A DNA stretch of 64,000 bases from Earliella scabrosa (Eukaryota > Basidiomycota > Agaricomycetes > Polyporales > Polyporaceae). Below the pieces are notes generated by a model. That model was not told the DNA's origin, did not search any database, and saw only the letters and a list, made by a program, of their open reading frames with translations. Location: the NCBI GenBank assembly GCA_022605405.1, contig JABYQQ010000008.1:1-64000 (forward strand), read 5' to 3'. This document shows, piece after piece, positions 1-11,542 of the stretch. The position numbers were made by a program, and so were the translations under genes. Each line of letters begins with the position of its first letter. Position 1 is the stretch's first letter.

Positions 1-119
1 CGGAATGCGAGCTTGGGTTGGTCCCCGAGGAGATTGAATGGGTCTGGGATCTTCTGTGGCAGCTTGGTGAACATCCTGAGGCCGTCCATGACATCGAGCG
101 AGAGCTACGCGGGTCCTGA
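1..119 (+). CDS. 3' end of an unidentified protein gene (cut by window edge)
   Basis: From base 3 an open frame gives 38 codons and then TGA at 117-119. The encoded tail is acidic and tryptophan-rich (motifs VPEEIEWVWDLLW and HDIERELRGS), predicted helical, and its composition looks like real protein rather than chance reading. No ATG or domain lies inside the window, so the start is to the left. I do not recognise the family. It is called coding because of amino-acid composition and the clean stop only. Confidence 0.45.
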   Translation, partial: ECELGLVPEEIEWVWDLLWQLGEHPEAVHDIERELRGS

Positions 120-1787
120 GAGAGTGCAGCAAGTACGTGGAAGTTCAAAGCGTGAATGGATGGACTCGGAGTCCGGCCATTTGCAAGGCGGTGAGCGGGA
201 TCTCAGATCCAGGTCCCAGGCGCGCAATCTACGCGTGTCGCGTCTGTGGCGGCCCGCACCGGACCACGGTGGCCTCCTCAAGCTTCCGAATCCTACCGAA
301 CCACGATGACCTCCGCTTGCCCGACGACTCCTTTCTTACCAGTCCAAGAGTCTAAAGAGCCATTTACGCGGGAGAATATGCGCTTCCAACATTCTCTCCT
401 CAACTGTGACCGCGAGCGGCAGGGGTCTGAGCACAACTTCGAATGCTACCCAGTCATCTGTCAGGCACGCCCGGTACTGGTTCAAGCTACCGCTGGGAGG
501 ACCATCATCAATGTCGTGAGGACATTCGTAAGCAAACAATTCCTTTGAGTTGTCCAGGCTGATACGAACGTATCGCGTACACGCCTCTCCCTGGACTATT
601 ATGTTGGGCGCCAGGCAGACTAGTCGTCGATCGCGCGAGCCACCCTGACCTGTCCCTGTACTCAATTGCAATGGAGCCTGGCCATCCTCGCGAGTAATTG
701 GGCCGGCAGTTTACCCCCGTCTCTGAAACTCTCGCACCTACGCCGTGATGTCCGACGAAGTGACTATAGACTGGCCGCGGTGTGCCATGGTCACGACTCA
801 AGAGCCGCCCATGTTGTCGGACGTTTGCAATATCCTGCACAAGCTTGCAGAGGCAGATTGGCCATGTACGTCACTTGGCGCGACAGTGTCTTGAGTCTTC
901 CGCATGCTGATTGTCTTCAGCTTGAACGGCAGCAGGGGGTCGGAGAGCACTGGCCCCGTCCATACTAACTCGCCGCACTTCCACCGACGTCAGGCCCCAG
1001 GACATGAAGCGGTATACGTCGTCGTGCCGATGCCGAGCGCAGACCATACGTCCCTTTCGGATCTAGAGCCACGGCATGAGATGGACAACTTCTCTACGCA
1101 CGCTCAACACACAACATCCCGCTCCTTGGTTCGAGATGTTCGATAGTAAGGTACGGGTGGTTGTGTTGGACAGCCTAGGTCAACGCTGGGAAGCTGATAG
1201 ACGCACAAGCGACAGAGTATCCACCGCCGGAGCAATGATCAGGATGATTCGTTGACAAAGGCTACAATGATCCTGCACGCTCGACAGAAATAGATCGGTG
1301 AAATTCCTCGGCGGGTGCGCTTGGTCGAGTCACCGATGGAGTTGGAATCGTAGCCGGCATTGTACGGGTGCTAGATGTCGAGCGTTCCGCCCTGGCATCT
1401 CGCGCCTGTCTAAACCACCTTCGTGTTGGGTCTCGTTCTGATCTCTGTGGATCAGAGTGGGCTAATCCCTGGCGGCGAGGTACATCGGACGCTGTCGTAA
1501 GCTGCTCATTCTACTTCTCCTTGTCCGCGTCTCGCGCTACGCAATCCACCATATGGTCTCGCATAGCAGCGCTGACAGGGATGTTTGATGGCTGCCCATG
1601 CAGCCTCGGATATGCATCGATGATTATTCATGGATCGGTACGTCGTTTCTATTCACGCCTACTCAGGGCGTCTGAATGCAACGAGCCGCTTGTAGGAAGG
1701 ATTTAAAGCAACCACAAATACTTCTGCACCTACCAGGGACACACACTCTCCGTAGTCCCAGTCTCCCTTTCAGCCTTCACACCGACA
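120..1787. other. Intergenic region, no confident gene
   Basis: Only short overlapping frames are seen here. One plus-strand frame beginning at 748 (MSDEVTIDWPRCAMV, about 49 codons) has protein-like composition and is followed by a possible splice donor near 870, but I could not extend it through a clean acceptor. It may be a relic or a small gene. The last 100 bases before 1788 are the probable promoter and leader of the sedolisin gene. Confidence 0.4.
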
Positions 1788-3895
1788 ATGATTTCCCCCG
1801 TGTTCGTCGCTCTCGGTGTTCTCGCGCTCACACTCGGTGCGAATGGGGCTAGGACCACCGCCCAGCCCCATCCCCAGTTCGTCCCGATGCAAGCCGCCTC
1901 GCCTGGGTCCTCTATCGAGCTGACCTTGGGTCTCCCTGCCTCCAACATGGAAGGCCTCCATGCAGCCCTCATGGACGTTAGCGACCCCAAGAGCGCGAAG
2001 TACGGAAAGCATCTTTCGAAGGCTGAGGTGGGTCTCATACAAAGTTGAGAATTCTACCACTAAGCAAAGGTATCACGCAGGTTGAAGCCCTCGTCGCGCC
2101 GAAGGTCGAAAGCGTGAAGGTCATTACCGACTGGCTTTCAAAGAATAACCTCAAGCCGAGGGTGGTATCGCCTTCCGGAGACATGCTGCGCGTCAGTGTT
2201 CCCGTCGGGACTGCGAACGCGCTGCTCTCGGCAAATTACACCGAGTTCCGGGATAGGGTGACCGATCAGAGGATTGTCCGAACGCTCTCGTACTCGCTTC
2301 CCGCCGACGTCGAGGAGCACTTGCAGTTCATTTATCCAACCACCCAGTATGTCCTATTGACCTTCGTAGTGCCGCGCGTCGCGTCGTTTACTGACGCTGC
2401 GTCGGCAGATTCTTCGGGCCATTGACTCCGAGCAAGCCTCCGGTGCAGATTGTCCAGCCGCCCAAGTCGGCGCTGTCAAAGTCCAAGAGACAGACGCCGC
2501 CTGATTTGTGCAATCAGGAGATCTTCCCCGAGTGCCTGCAAGATTTCTACCACATTCCGGCTGAACCCGCCACGAACCCGGGAAACAGCCTTGGTGTGAC
2601 TGGCTATCTGAACGAATTTGCAACTCAGGACGACCTCAATGTAGGTCTCGTCTGCTAAGGAGGCGCATACAGGGGACTAACGACTGTTCAGATATTCTTC
2701 CTGGCATTCCGACCCGATGTGACCACTACGCCTTCGTTCGATATTGTTTCCGTCGATAACGGTATCACGTCTGGTAATGGAACTCTCGAAGCCGTACGCT
2801 CTAACATCTGCCTCACATCTTCACCCCCTTTCTAAAATGTTCATCCCCTCCCTGCAGAGTCTCGACATTCAATACACGGTCGGCGTGGCAACGAACGTGC
2901 CCACCACGTTCTACTCCGACGGAGAGCCGGACGTCTTCGGCTTCATCGACATGGCGAACACCCTGCTTGCCCAAGACGAGGTCCCGCTCGTACTGAGCAC
3001 GAGCTACGGCTTCAACGAGAATGTCTTCATGTTCGACCAAGATATCGCAAAGTAAGAGGCATTTACCATGACTGTTGACAACGAGAATCCTGACACCCGG
3101 CTAGCGCACTGTGCAATGCCTACGCCCAGCTCGGCGCCCGAGGGTCGAGTGTGTTCTTCTGTTCAGGGGACAATGGCGTCTACAGCTTCCCGTTCAACAG
3201 CGGCTGCGACAACACCGAGTTCGGCCCGACCTTCCCAAGCGGCTGCCCATTGTAAGTCCCGCCTCCCTCATAACGCCTATGTTACCTCTCCTCAGAAAGC
3301 TCACTGGGGACATCCGCCACCAGCCTCACATCGGTCGGCGGCACGCAAGGCATCAACCCCGAGGTAGCAGCGCCCTTCTCCTCCGGCGGCTTCTCGAACA
3401 TCTTCCCGCGCCCGAGCTACCAGGACGCCGCCGTCCAAAACTACTTTGCCCAGCTCGGGGACACCAACGCGGGCCTCTTCAACACCTCCGGCCGCGGCTT
3501 CCCCGACGTCTCCGCGCAGTCCGTCAACTTCATCACGCGCATCGCGGGCGTGTTCGGGCTCCTGCTCGGCACGAGCGCATCGACCCCGACGTTCGCGAGC
3601 GTCGTCGCGCTCCTGAACGATAAGCGCCTCGATGCTGGGCTGCCCCCGCTTGGGTTCCTGAACCCGCTGCTGTACTCGCAGGGCGCGGCGGCGCTGAACG
3701 ACATTACGATTGGCAGCAACCCGGGGTGTGGTGCACAGGGCTTCCCGGCTTTGGAAGGGTGGGATCCTGTACGTACTTCGTTCCCGAAGCCATCCGCACC
3801 AGCCCAACTCATGCGTCTTCTCCCAGGTTACGGGCCTCGGCACTCCTGACTACGAGAAGCTGTTGAACCTCGTCATGAGCGTCGCGGGTGCTTGA
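1788..3895 (+). CDS. Sedolisin-family serine-carboxyl peptidase (tripeptidyl-peptidase, S53)
   Basis: Secreted acid endo/tripeptidyl peptidase. The N-terminus is a signal peptide (MISPVFVALGVLALTLGANG), followed by a pro-kumamolisin propeptide containing AKYGKHLSKAEV. The catalytic domain shows the Glu/Asp pair in EASLDIQY (around 2798-2872, split by an intron), the oxyanion-hole region CSGDNGV (about 3160), a SVGGTQG strand and the nucleophile in GTSASTPTFAS (about 3570-3600). The family's catalytic set is therefore present. The frame is joined by several short introns, for example 2028-2080, 2347-2408 and 2641-2691, with GT-AG ends that keep phase. The stop is at 3893-3895, after LLNLVMSVAGA. 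The total of about 560 residues fits fungal sedolisins. The exact substrate class cannot be told from sequence alone. Confidence 0.88.
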
Positions 3896-4131
3896 GGCAA
3901 GGCGAACCGAGCAGGGTTCTACGTAAGCTGTTTGGGTTCGGGGCTCACTGGTCATCGACCGCAAGGGTTCAGGGGTTTGGAATTCTGCACGCGCTGACAA
4001 GAAAGAAGGGATGTGACAATACTGTACACTTGCCATTGCTTCACTATTCTGTACATGATATCATACACCGCGACGAGATCGTGCCAAGGAGTCCTGGAAA
4101 CGAGTGATTAACCAAAAGGGGTGGATGGTTC

Positions 4132-6125
4132 TTAGCACTGCTTGGCGTAGGTTCCACTCGACTTGCTCCCCGAGCCCTCGTCCAAGCGGCCGTGGTGACC
4201 CTCGACCGTCTTGCGACTCTTCAAAGCATTCAATGCGTGGACCGGGGAATCCTCACTCGCCAGACTCTCGACAACCTCGATCTAAGCAAAACAACAGACG
4301 TGTCAAATCTGCTCAAACAGCGAGGCGTGAACGGCTCCTCACGATGTCCGCGACGAGCCTGTCGACCATCACGGCGGTCAAGGTTTCGCGGACGACAACG
4401 CGGAGGATCTCCACGTTCTGCATATCCGGAGCCAGCTCGTAGTTGGGCACGATCCAGCCCTTCGCGCGGAGCAGGACCTGCACCCACTTCTGCTGCACGT
4501 CTGGGTGTTCCTGTCGGAACGAATCCGAGAACCTGAATGACACGACAGGAAGTCCTGGGGCGTAGGTCTGCAAAGGCATTGTGAACTCAGTGAATGGGGG
4601 CACAACGAATCCGCGGCGTTCGCGTACCTCCACGTTCTCTCCGTCAAACCCAACGGTTGCTTGAGCGGCTGCCAGGAGGGAGTCTCCGGGCCTGTGTATA
4701 TCGCTCAACACGGTAAAGAGCCCACTCTTCTCGAGAGCACGGCTGAGGAGTCGCGCGTTCTTCAGGTCCTGCAGGGCGACGTTCCTGTATCCTTCGAACC
4801 CGAGGTGAACGAAGTTGAAGTACTGGGCGATGATCGGATGCGCGGGACGAGAGAAGTTAAGCGAGAAAGAGTACTCGACGGAGCCGAGGTAGTGCAGCTC
4901 GAAGATCAGGTCCTTGGGCAGGAACTGCTTCGAGCGCCAGACAACCCAGCCCACACCGACGTATGCGAGGCCAAACTTGTGACCGGACGCGTTGATTGAG
5001 ACGACGCGGGGGATCCTGAAGTCCCACTCAAGCTTGGGGGTCGCGAATGGTGCGATGAAGCCGCCCGAAGCACCATCGACGTGAATAGGAACGGAATGGC
5101 CGGTGCGTGCTTCGTATTCGTCGAGCAGCGCCGCCATCTCCTTCACAGGCTCATAGTGACCGGTGTAGGTACCTATATGCGGCGGATCAGAAACAAGCAA
5201 GCTATGGAGTGTATGTAATATACGTACTTCCGAGGATGACATAAACGCCGATCGTGTTCTCGTCGACATACTCCATGGCTCTCTTGGGGTCAAGCCTGTA
5301 GTGACTCTCTTCGGAGATGGGTACCAGACGCGCCTCGACGTCGAAGTAGCGAGCGAACTTCTCAAGCGCAACCTGAGCATTGGCACCCATCACGATGTTG
5401 GGGCCTGGTTCGTGGATGGACTTTCCAGCAGCCTTACGCTTCTCTTGCCACATGCGTTTCATGGCAAGTCCTCCGAGTTGAATCGCCTCGGAAGAACCGG
5501 TCGTTGCAGTGCCGATGGCCTGATGGGATGAGGGAGCATGCCATAGGTCGGCCAAGATAGAAACGCATCGTGTATGGATGACCTCTGCGGTCAACGTCAA
5601 GGCAACGTCCGTAAACAGTTTAAAGAGAGAGACACCCACGAGTCATGGGGTACTCGTCCTGGTCAATTAGGTTCTTCGAGATGTTTTCCATCATGAGCTG
5701 ATCGGCCTGTTTCGGCATCCATGTGTGCACAAAGGACGCGAGGTTGAGAGCAGGAGAACCGTCGAGAGATAGCTCGTCACGGATGAGCTGGTATGTGGCC
5801 TCTGCATCTACCCCCTGTAGGTTTTCGTGAGCACAAAATCACTGCGCATAAGAAAAGACTAACCTTGGAGGGCAATCTGTATTTAGGGATAGGATCGGTT
5901 CCATAGCGGGCGCCGTAGGCGTGGATGGCGTGATGACCGGTCGAGCTGTGCACATGGCCCTTGTGGTCCTATGCAACGTATTAGAAGATGGCATGAACGA
6001 GGAGTTTACACGAACGCTACGTACCTTTGCGGCTTGAATGAGCTGGTCGGGGTTGAGATGCTGTGGCGAAGTGAGATGAAGAGACCCAATTTGAGCTGAG
6101 CGCAACATACCTTGACAAGGGACAT
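4132..6125 (-). CDS. Glutamate decarboxylase (PLP-dependent)
   Basis: Converts glutamate to GABA in the cytosol, the first step of the GABA shunt. The first exon is only MSLVK (6125-6111), followed by [12 protein letters not shown] and a [14 protein letters not shown] segment after introns. Family landmarks are [12 protein letters not shown], the [15 protein letters not shown] motif ([14 protein letters not shown]) and the PLP-lysine motif [13 protein letters not shown] frame reading through to 4313 would end in RSRLAV, but a GT-AG intron after VADI (about 4343 to 4280) leads into a final exon ending in YAKQC at 4132. I prefer that end because fungal GADs close with a similar tail. A TATAAA lies 48 bases upstream of the ATG. 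The neighbouring sedolisin gene is convergent. Confidence 0.9.
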
Positions 6126-6172
6126 GTTGTGGAGGGCGGAGAACGGATGGAGGGCGAGAAGTGGACTGCAGC

Positions 6173-6178
6173 TTTATA
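6173..6178 (-). promoter_or_regulatory. TATA box of the glutamate decarboxylase gene
   Basis: TATAAA on the minus strand, 48 bases before the ATG at 6125. The spacing is usual for fungal core promoters. Confidence 0.5.
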
Positions 6179-8192
6179 GACTCTGACGTCGAGCACAGTC
6201 GAGATAAAAATAAGATGACGGGCCCAGGTCTAAGTCAAGACGAGCGGGTGACATCATCGTGCCCACCCGCAACGGGCGAATCGAGGAGCGCGCCTTGCAT
6301 CGCGTCTGCAACGTTGCCCGTGGTCACGGGCAGGGACGGAACTCCAGCCTAATGGCGGAGCCGGCCAGTACCCACTGTCCTGCGCTAGCAATGCGGCTCT
6401 GTCGCTCCAGACAGCGGCCAGACACTCATAGACCGGTGGCTTGCATCGTCATGGGACCACCCAGGTTCATCGATTGGGGTGTTCGGAACCTACCCAGGCA
6501 GCACTATGGCAATCCAAACGCGTAAGTCCCTCAGGTCGAGTCCGACTCAGACCCGTGCTGCAGCTCAGGTGAAGACAGAAGCACCGGAAAGTTTGAGCTT
6601 GGGAAGGTGCGTCCGCGGAAGTTGAAACATCCACGACCGAACCTGACTGTATGTAAGTTTCCGACCCAGGGAACAACGGCTATGTCGCCCTGTTCACCAC
6701 AACGGGTTGACAGGTGCATGATCGAACTCACCTGCAAACTCCATGTACACGGCGCGAAAGTACGGAATCACCATCGCTTCCAAGGAAGTCTCGACTCTTG
6801 GAACTCCTCACTGTCGTAGGTGCATGACCAAGTACCTCCAAGTACGCATCGTCCGCGCACATTTGCCTCCGACGTGGATGCGCGCGACGAAGTGAGTTCC
6901 AGAAGACGGCGCCTGGAAATGCGTCCTGATCAATTCATCCACGCCACGTACGCAATCGCGCGCGCGCTCCAACTCTTCCCATGACGATGAACCGACTTGT
7001 TATTCCGCCACTTTGACTATCTGCGCTGACTGTCAGACCACGAGCCCCGCTTGTCGCACGACAAGGGTACATAGGTAGTAGTATGCATACCTTGTAGGAA
7101 TTCGAACAGGAAACAACCTTTGGTGTCAGAAGAGAGTCAGCTGCTTACAGCTGGTTGCATATTTGGTGGCCGCCCAACTCCGACTGACGCGCGCGCACTT
7201 TCGACGCAAGAAAATCAAGAAAATCAGAAAATTCAGCCCCTCCCTTGTTACTCATACGGAGGCTTTGAAACTGCACATGTAGATACCTCTTAGCCTGCTC
7301 GATGTACCTCCGTTTTCCGAATTGTCGTATCTAGTCACATGGCGGAGTTACGGAAGCCAGGTCATCCACCAATGCTGGGGGCCTTTGACAGAGTGTTGAG
7401 CCACAGTTGCCCACTTCCAATCCCTCAAGAGTACTTGAATACATCCTGAAGCGTTCTCAATGTCCCCTCAATGCGATACCGTTGATATTCAGGGAGCCAT
7501 TGCTTTGCAACGGTCTGCTCTGCGTGGGGGTCTTTAGGCGCCCATCGACGACTACATGAAAGACTGATGGATTTATTGTCTTTCCACCCAGAAATGCCTA
7601 TATGCCTTCGTTCGAGTCTCTGACATTGCATGAGAGATGACTCTGAACAGCGAGACCGAGTTGCGCTACATGGATTTTTTATTTTTTCATGCGCGAAGTG
7701 TGCTGTGCAATTCGGCGCTTGGCCACCAAATATGCAACCAGCTGTACACACCAAACTGCTACTTCGAAGAACTACACGCTCAGGTGAGCCATGGGTCGGT
7801 TACGATATCTGGAAATTTTGGGTCGTCAGATAACTTCCGACCGGCGCTTCCATACTGGAGCGTTGTGCCCCAGACATCGAACAGATATCGAGCAAACCGA
7901 TATTGGAGCGAGGTCTAAGCGCCGGGTGCAAAATATCTGTTCGATACTCAGCGCCGCCCCGGCAGATAACTTCCGACCAAATACCCAGGGCGCCCGGTGC
8001 ACACCTGGGCGTGTACCAGCAGCCGGTGTCAATATTATGGGGTCGCAGTACTCGAGGTCCGGAAAGGTGAGTCTCCGACATGCCGTACATCTCTGCATTC
8101 TTACTGTAATTGCACTCGGTGTTTGCTTCAAGTTGGACGTTCCGATCCACCACCCGGTTATCCACTCATCGTCTCAAGTCTTCATTGTGCAG
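6179..8192. other. Gene-poor region with a small repeat structure
   Basis: No frame with convincing protein character is seen on either strand. The right part (7821-7978) carries a set of short direct and inverted repeats, listed separately. A GTTCGAAT-like box near 7100 was tested as a tRNA B box and does not fold into a tRNA. Confidence 0.4.
7821..7978. repeat. Cluster of short direct and inverted repeats (foldback-like)
   Basis: The 16-base word CAGATAACTTCCGACC occurs twice in direct orientation (7827-7842 and 7963-7978). Between them lies a perfect 13-base inverted repeat, ATCGAACAGATAT at 7876-7888 and its complement at 7933-7945. The left copy of the direct repeat is also bounded by GGTCG/CGACC, which can pair. 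No transposase is near. It could be a decayed MITE or a regulatory hairpin; the class is not known. Confidence 0.5.
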
Positions 8193-8475
8193 ATGGCCAT
8201 TCCCTATAGTACTTCATCTGGCTGTTGTCTCATGGGTGTTATCTACTACTACTAGTACTGACATGGCTCCTACTTACAGAGAATACTTTACCAGGTCACC
8301 ATCAGACTCAGCGGTCTTCCTCGGCGTACAACAAGCGCTCAGCGCTCAGGATTCCGTCGGAATCGCGATCTCCTTTGGTCTGTACGTTCTGATTGCTCCT
8401 GAACCATTCTCCAGGGAGATGTCCCGTACTAAGACTTGGACAGGATTGGACACCTGTTGCCAACTGGGCTGCATT
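8193..8475 (+). pseudogene. Decayed relic of a DUF6534 membrane protein
   Basis: A frame at 8193 reads SSGCCLMGVI, close to TIGCLLMGTV at the start of the intact DUF6534 gene at 8840. After a possible intron, YREYFTRSPSDSAVFLGV (about 8274-8330) aligns with YYYYSRYPKDPAGLKLLV of the intact protein. Further on, WTGLDTCCQ (about 8437) aligns with WLSDSVHQ. The order matches the intact gene, but stops and frame changes break it and nothing clear follows. I infer a tandem paralogue that has decayed; the short matched segments limit confidence. Confidence 0.4.
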
Positions 8476-8839
8476 CGGTCCAAGGCAAAGGAAGCGCTTT
8501 GCGTTCAAAATCTACGATCATCAAGTACTCTTGTCCCAAGCGCAGTCTGGTGGCGGCGCGCCCTTCCTGCCCGGACCTGCCGTAGCACTGAACCCTGGTT
8601 CACTGGCAGTGGTGCGGGCCCCACAACGGGTCGTGCAGAAAATTCTCTAGCATATTCGCTTATGCGTAGGGACTGCCGCGGCTCTCGTGCGGCCCACGGA
8701 GCGCTTGGCTTCGCCAGGTCGTCGAGGATGATTCATAAGGACGGCCACCGGTCGTAGTTTGACTTCACGGCCCCGGCCCCAACCCTTCCTGAGACACTCC
8801 TACGCTCTTCCTGATCCAGCCCTTCGACGTCTGCCCACT

Positions 8840-10867
8840 ATGTCCTCGGTTCTCGACCAGACGTCAGTCTATCCTCTTGCCCCTCGCCCCACACATCGGA
8901 CTGAGCGTGTCTTGTGATAGGATCGGCTGTCTCCTCATGGGAACCGTTATGGCGGGAATGTATGTACTGTGCTGTCTACAGACGCAGTGTTAGGAGTGCT
9001 CATTGTGTGCCCACTCCCTTCTAGCCTGTACGGAGTGTCCTGCTCCCAGGTGTACTATTACTATTCCCGTTACCCAAAGGACCCGGCTGGGTTGAAGCTC
9101 CTCGTAAGTCCCCTCGCGTGACTTTCCTCTCCATATCCTTCGCCGACGTCAACGTACGCCCAGGTATTTGCAGTATGGCTGTCGGACAGCGTGCATCAGG
9201 TCGGTGATCTCTCTCTACCGCTCGCTTGTCTCTCAGTCCGTTCATCTACGCGCATATGTGTCTACAGGCGTTGATCATCCAAAGCCGTAAGCGTCTTCGC
9301 GAACAATCATACAATGCGCTTTCTGATAGCACGCCTTCGCTCTAGTGTACTCTTATGTGGTCACCAACTTCGCAAATCCCGGTGCGCTCATGTTCCTGAA
9401 TACGTACGAACGACCAGCCCCATTTGTGTTATCTCCTCTGGTCTAACGCGCTACTTGCAGGGCGATCATCGCGGAAGTCATCTTCAACGTAAGTATATCC
9501 GAGCATAACGTGTTGAGCGTCGGCTGACAGACCCACCCCCATCAGGGTATCACTCAACTACTTGTTCAGAGGTAAGCTTGGCGGCTGTCGTCTTCTTGTT
9601 TATGTGACTAACACTACTGCAGCTTCTTCGCACACCGCATCTGGAAGTTGAGTGAAGGGAAAATTTACCTTGTCGTTCCTGTCGTACGCACCCACTTCCT
9701 TCTGTTTTGATGCGGTCGTGCAGTCGGCTCACCCTGCGCTCCAGTTGGCGATGGTCCTGGCCGAGTTCGGTACGTATTTATGTGTCGTCCATGGCGGAAA
9801 TCTGATAGCCTTGCGGTTCTCTCTCCACGACAGTCGCATCCATTAGTGAGTGTGCCATCTCTATCGGTTCGCCGCCTGTGCTTACTGTGTCCCTTTTTCT
9901 GTTCAGTCTATGCGGTCAAAGGGTAGGCGCACATTACCTCGGACGCTGTGTTGATGCTTACGCTCTGTGCTGTAGTTTCTCCATCCCGACGTTCGTTGAA
10001 CTCCAGCAGATCAAGGTGAAGTCATGCATGGATCTGCTTGTATTGTATTGTCATTCTAACTGGATCCACCTTCAGGTGCTCTCGGTCTGCATGAACGTCT
10101 TCGCTGCGGTTGGTGACGTTCTCATCGCTGGCATCCTGTGCACCATCCTGCACAACTCGAGGACGAGTTTCTCTCGGTCGAACACCCTCATCAACAAGCT
10201 CGTGCGTATCCGCAGTCCTATCTGAGCATTTGATTGCTCAACGTACCATACCACAGATGGTGTTTGCCGTCAACACCGGCTTGCTCACGAGGTACGCATA
10301 CATTTATGTGCAATGGGGACCTATACTCATCGGTTTTCAGTGTCTGCGCGTGTATCTCGCTGATCACTTTCTGGGCACTCCCGAACACCTTCGTGTACAT
10401 CACCTTCTACTTCCTCATCGGGCGTCGTGAGTCCCCCATTCCCTCGCGCACTGAACGCACACCCTACTGATCACGACCCCACAGTGTATGCCAACTCGCT
10501 CATGGCGACCCTCAACGCCCGCAAAAGCATGCAAACCACGTCGACCGGCGAGCTCTCCGTCTCTCTTCGGGACATGTCCGCAGGCGTTGGCACGACCACG
10601 AACCCGTACGGCGTGAGTGCTTTTCTCGTCCAGGCCGTGGCGGCCAATGATTGACGACTCTCCGTCGCATGCGCAGGTTTCGACGCAGCGTGGGCGGGAT
10701 GGCATCGCGATCCGCATCGACACCACCAAGGAGTCGCGGCGGGAAGGCGAGCTCGACGTGAGTGGTTTTGCCGACCCGTTGCCGTGTGTCTGGAGTCTGG
10801 AGTGCGCCACTGACCGACCATACCCGTTTAGTATGAAGTCGTGCACAGCAAGCACCCCATGGTCTGA
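8840..10867 (+). CDS. DUF6534 multi-pass membrane protein (basidiomycete family)
   Basis: Integral membrane protein of a family expanded in mushrooms; its function is unknown. The spliced product starts MSSVLDQT and then GCLLMGTVMAG. It has about seven hydrophobic helices: the N-terminal one, one with FAVWLSDSVHQALII, one with ALQLAMVLAEFVASI, one with VCMNVFAAVGDVLIAGILC, and the last with ISLITFWALPNTFVYITFYF. LIGRLYANSLMATLNAR is the conserved block after the last helix, where DUF6534 proteins carry their signature. The cytoplasmic tail is Ser/Thr-rich and ends HSKHPMV, with TGA at 10865-10867. The gene is cut into about a dozen small exons. A decayed copy lies just upstream. Confidence 0.82.
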
Positions 10868-11432
10868 ACGACCCGAGACGCCACACATCGGTGACGTGCC
10901 GCGCACTCCTGCGCGGGTGATGGGAGTCATGCTGCCTTGCTTGGGATGCGATCGAGTCGGCGCGTCGTGTGAATGCCGACGGATGAATTGCCGGAGGCGG
11001 CCTCGTCGGGCAGGGCTCTCGACCCTCTTCTTGTCGGGCGCCTTGACTTGGAACATGTTTGTATTCTTGTGCAATGTGTGCGAGAGATTGTTGTGAGGCG
11101 GCCTACGTTTTCCCCTGCTTAGTGTAACATCTTGTACTGCACACGAGAGATACTTACATGTAACCCGCCTGATCCATAGGTAGGAGAGTGCACTAGGAGT
11201 TTAGGACTCGAGGCTCAGACTATAGAATTTGCATCGGCTCGACTTCGACCCCGTCCCACACCCTGGCTTTGAGTGACGTACACTGGCAGACCTGTAAAAT
11301 GCACCGTCAACGAGCCTGCGGTCTCGAAGAGAGTCCTGACGAGAAGAGCAGGGCAGAGTGTTAGTACCGGACCGGGAGGCCGTGAGACGGTCCGGGAGCT
11401 TGATTTGGACCAAACACGATCAAAGGATCGTG
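10868..11432. other. Intergenic region upstream of the polymerase gene
   Basis: Contains the 3' flank of the DUF6534 gene. Short frames on both strands lack protein character. The right end leads into the ACGCGT cluster. Confidence 0.4.
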
Positions 11433-11465
11433 ACGCGTGCCACGAGCCGCGACGCGTCGACGCGT
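11433..11465 (+). promoter_or_regulatory. Cluster of three MluI cell-cycle box (MCB) motifs
   Basis: ACGCGT occurs at 11433-11438, 11452-11457 and 11460-11465, 78-110 bases before the ATG of the DNA polymerase delta small subunit. In yeasts ACGCGT is the binding site of MBF (Mbp1-Swi6), which drives DNA replication genes at G1/S. A cluster at this distance from a replication gene is what that regulation predicts. Binding here is inferred; a fourth copy at 11675 lies inside the coding region, so the word is not very rare locally. Confidence 0.6.
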
Positions 11466-11542
11466 CGGACTCATACTAGGCTCCTCTTCCTTGCGACGTC
11501 GCGTCAGTAGAACTCAGACAACCATCACCGACACTTCTCATC

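Noticed and set aside
3301..3843. 180-codon minus-strand frame
   Set aside because: Lies wholly antisense to the sedolisin catalytic exons and has Arg/Glu-rich shadow composition.
7080..7180. tRNA-like B box (GTTCGAATTC on the minus strand near 7100)
   Set aside because: The bases beside the loop do not form a T stem and no acceptor stem or A box lies at the right distance.
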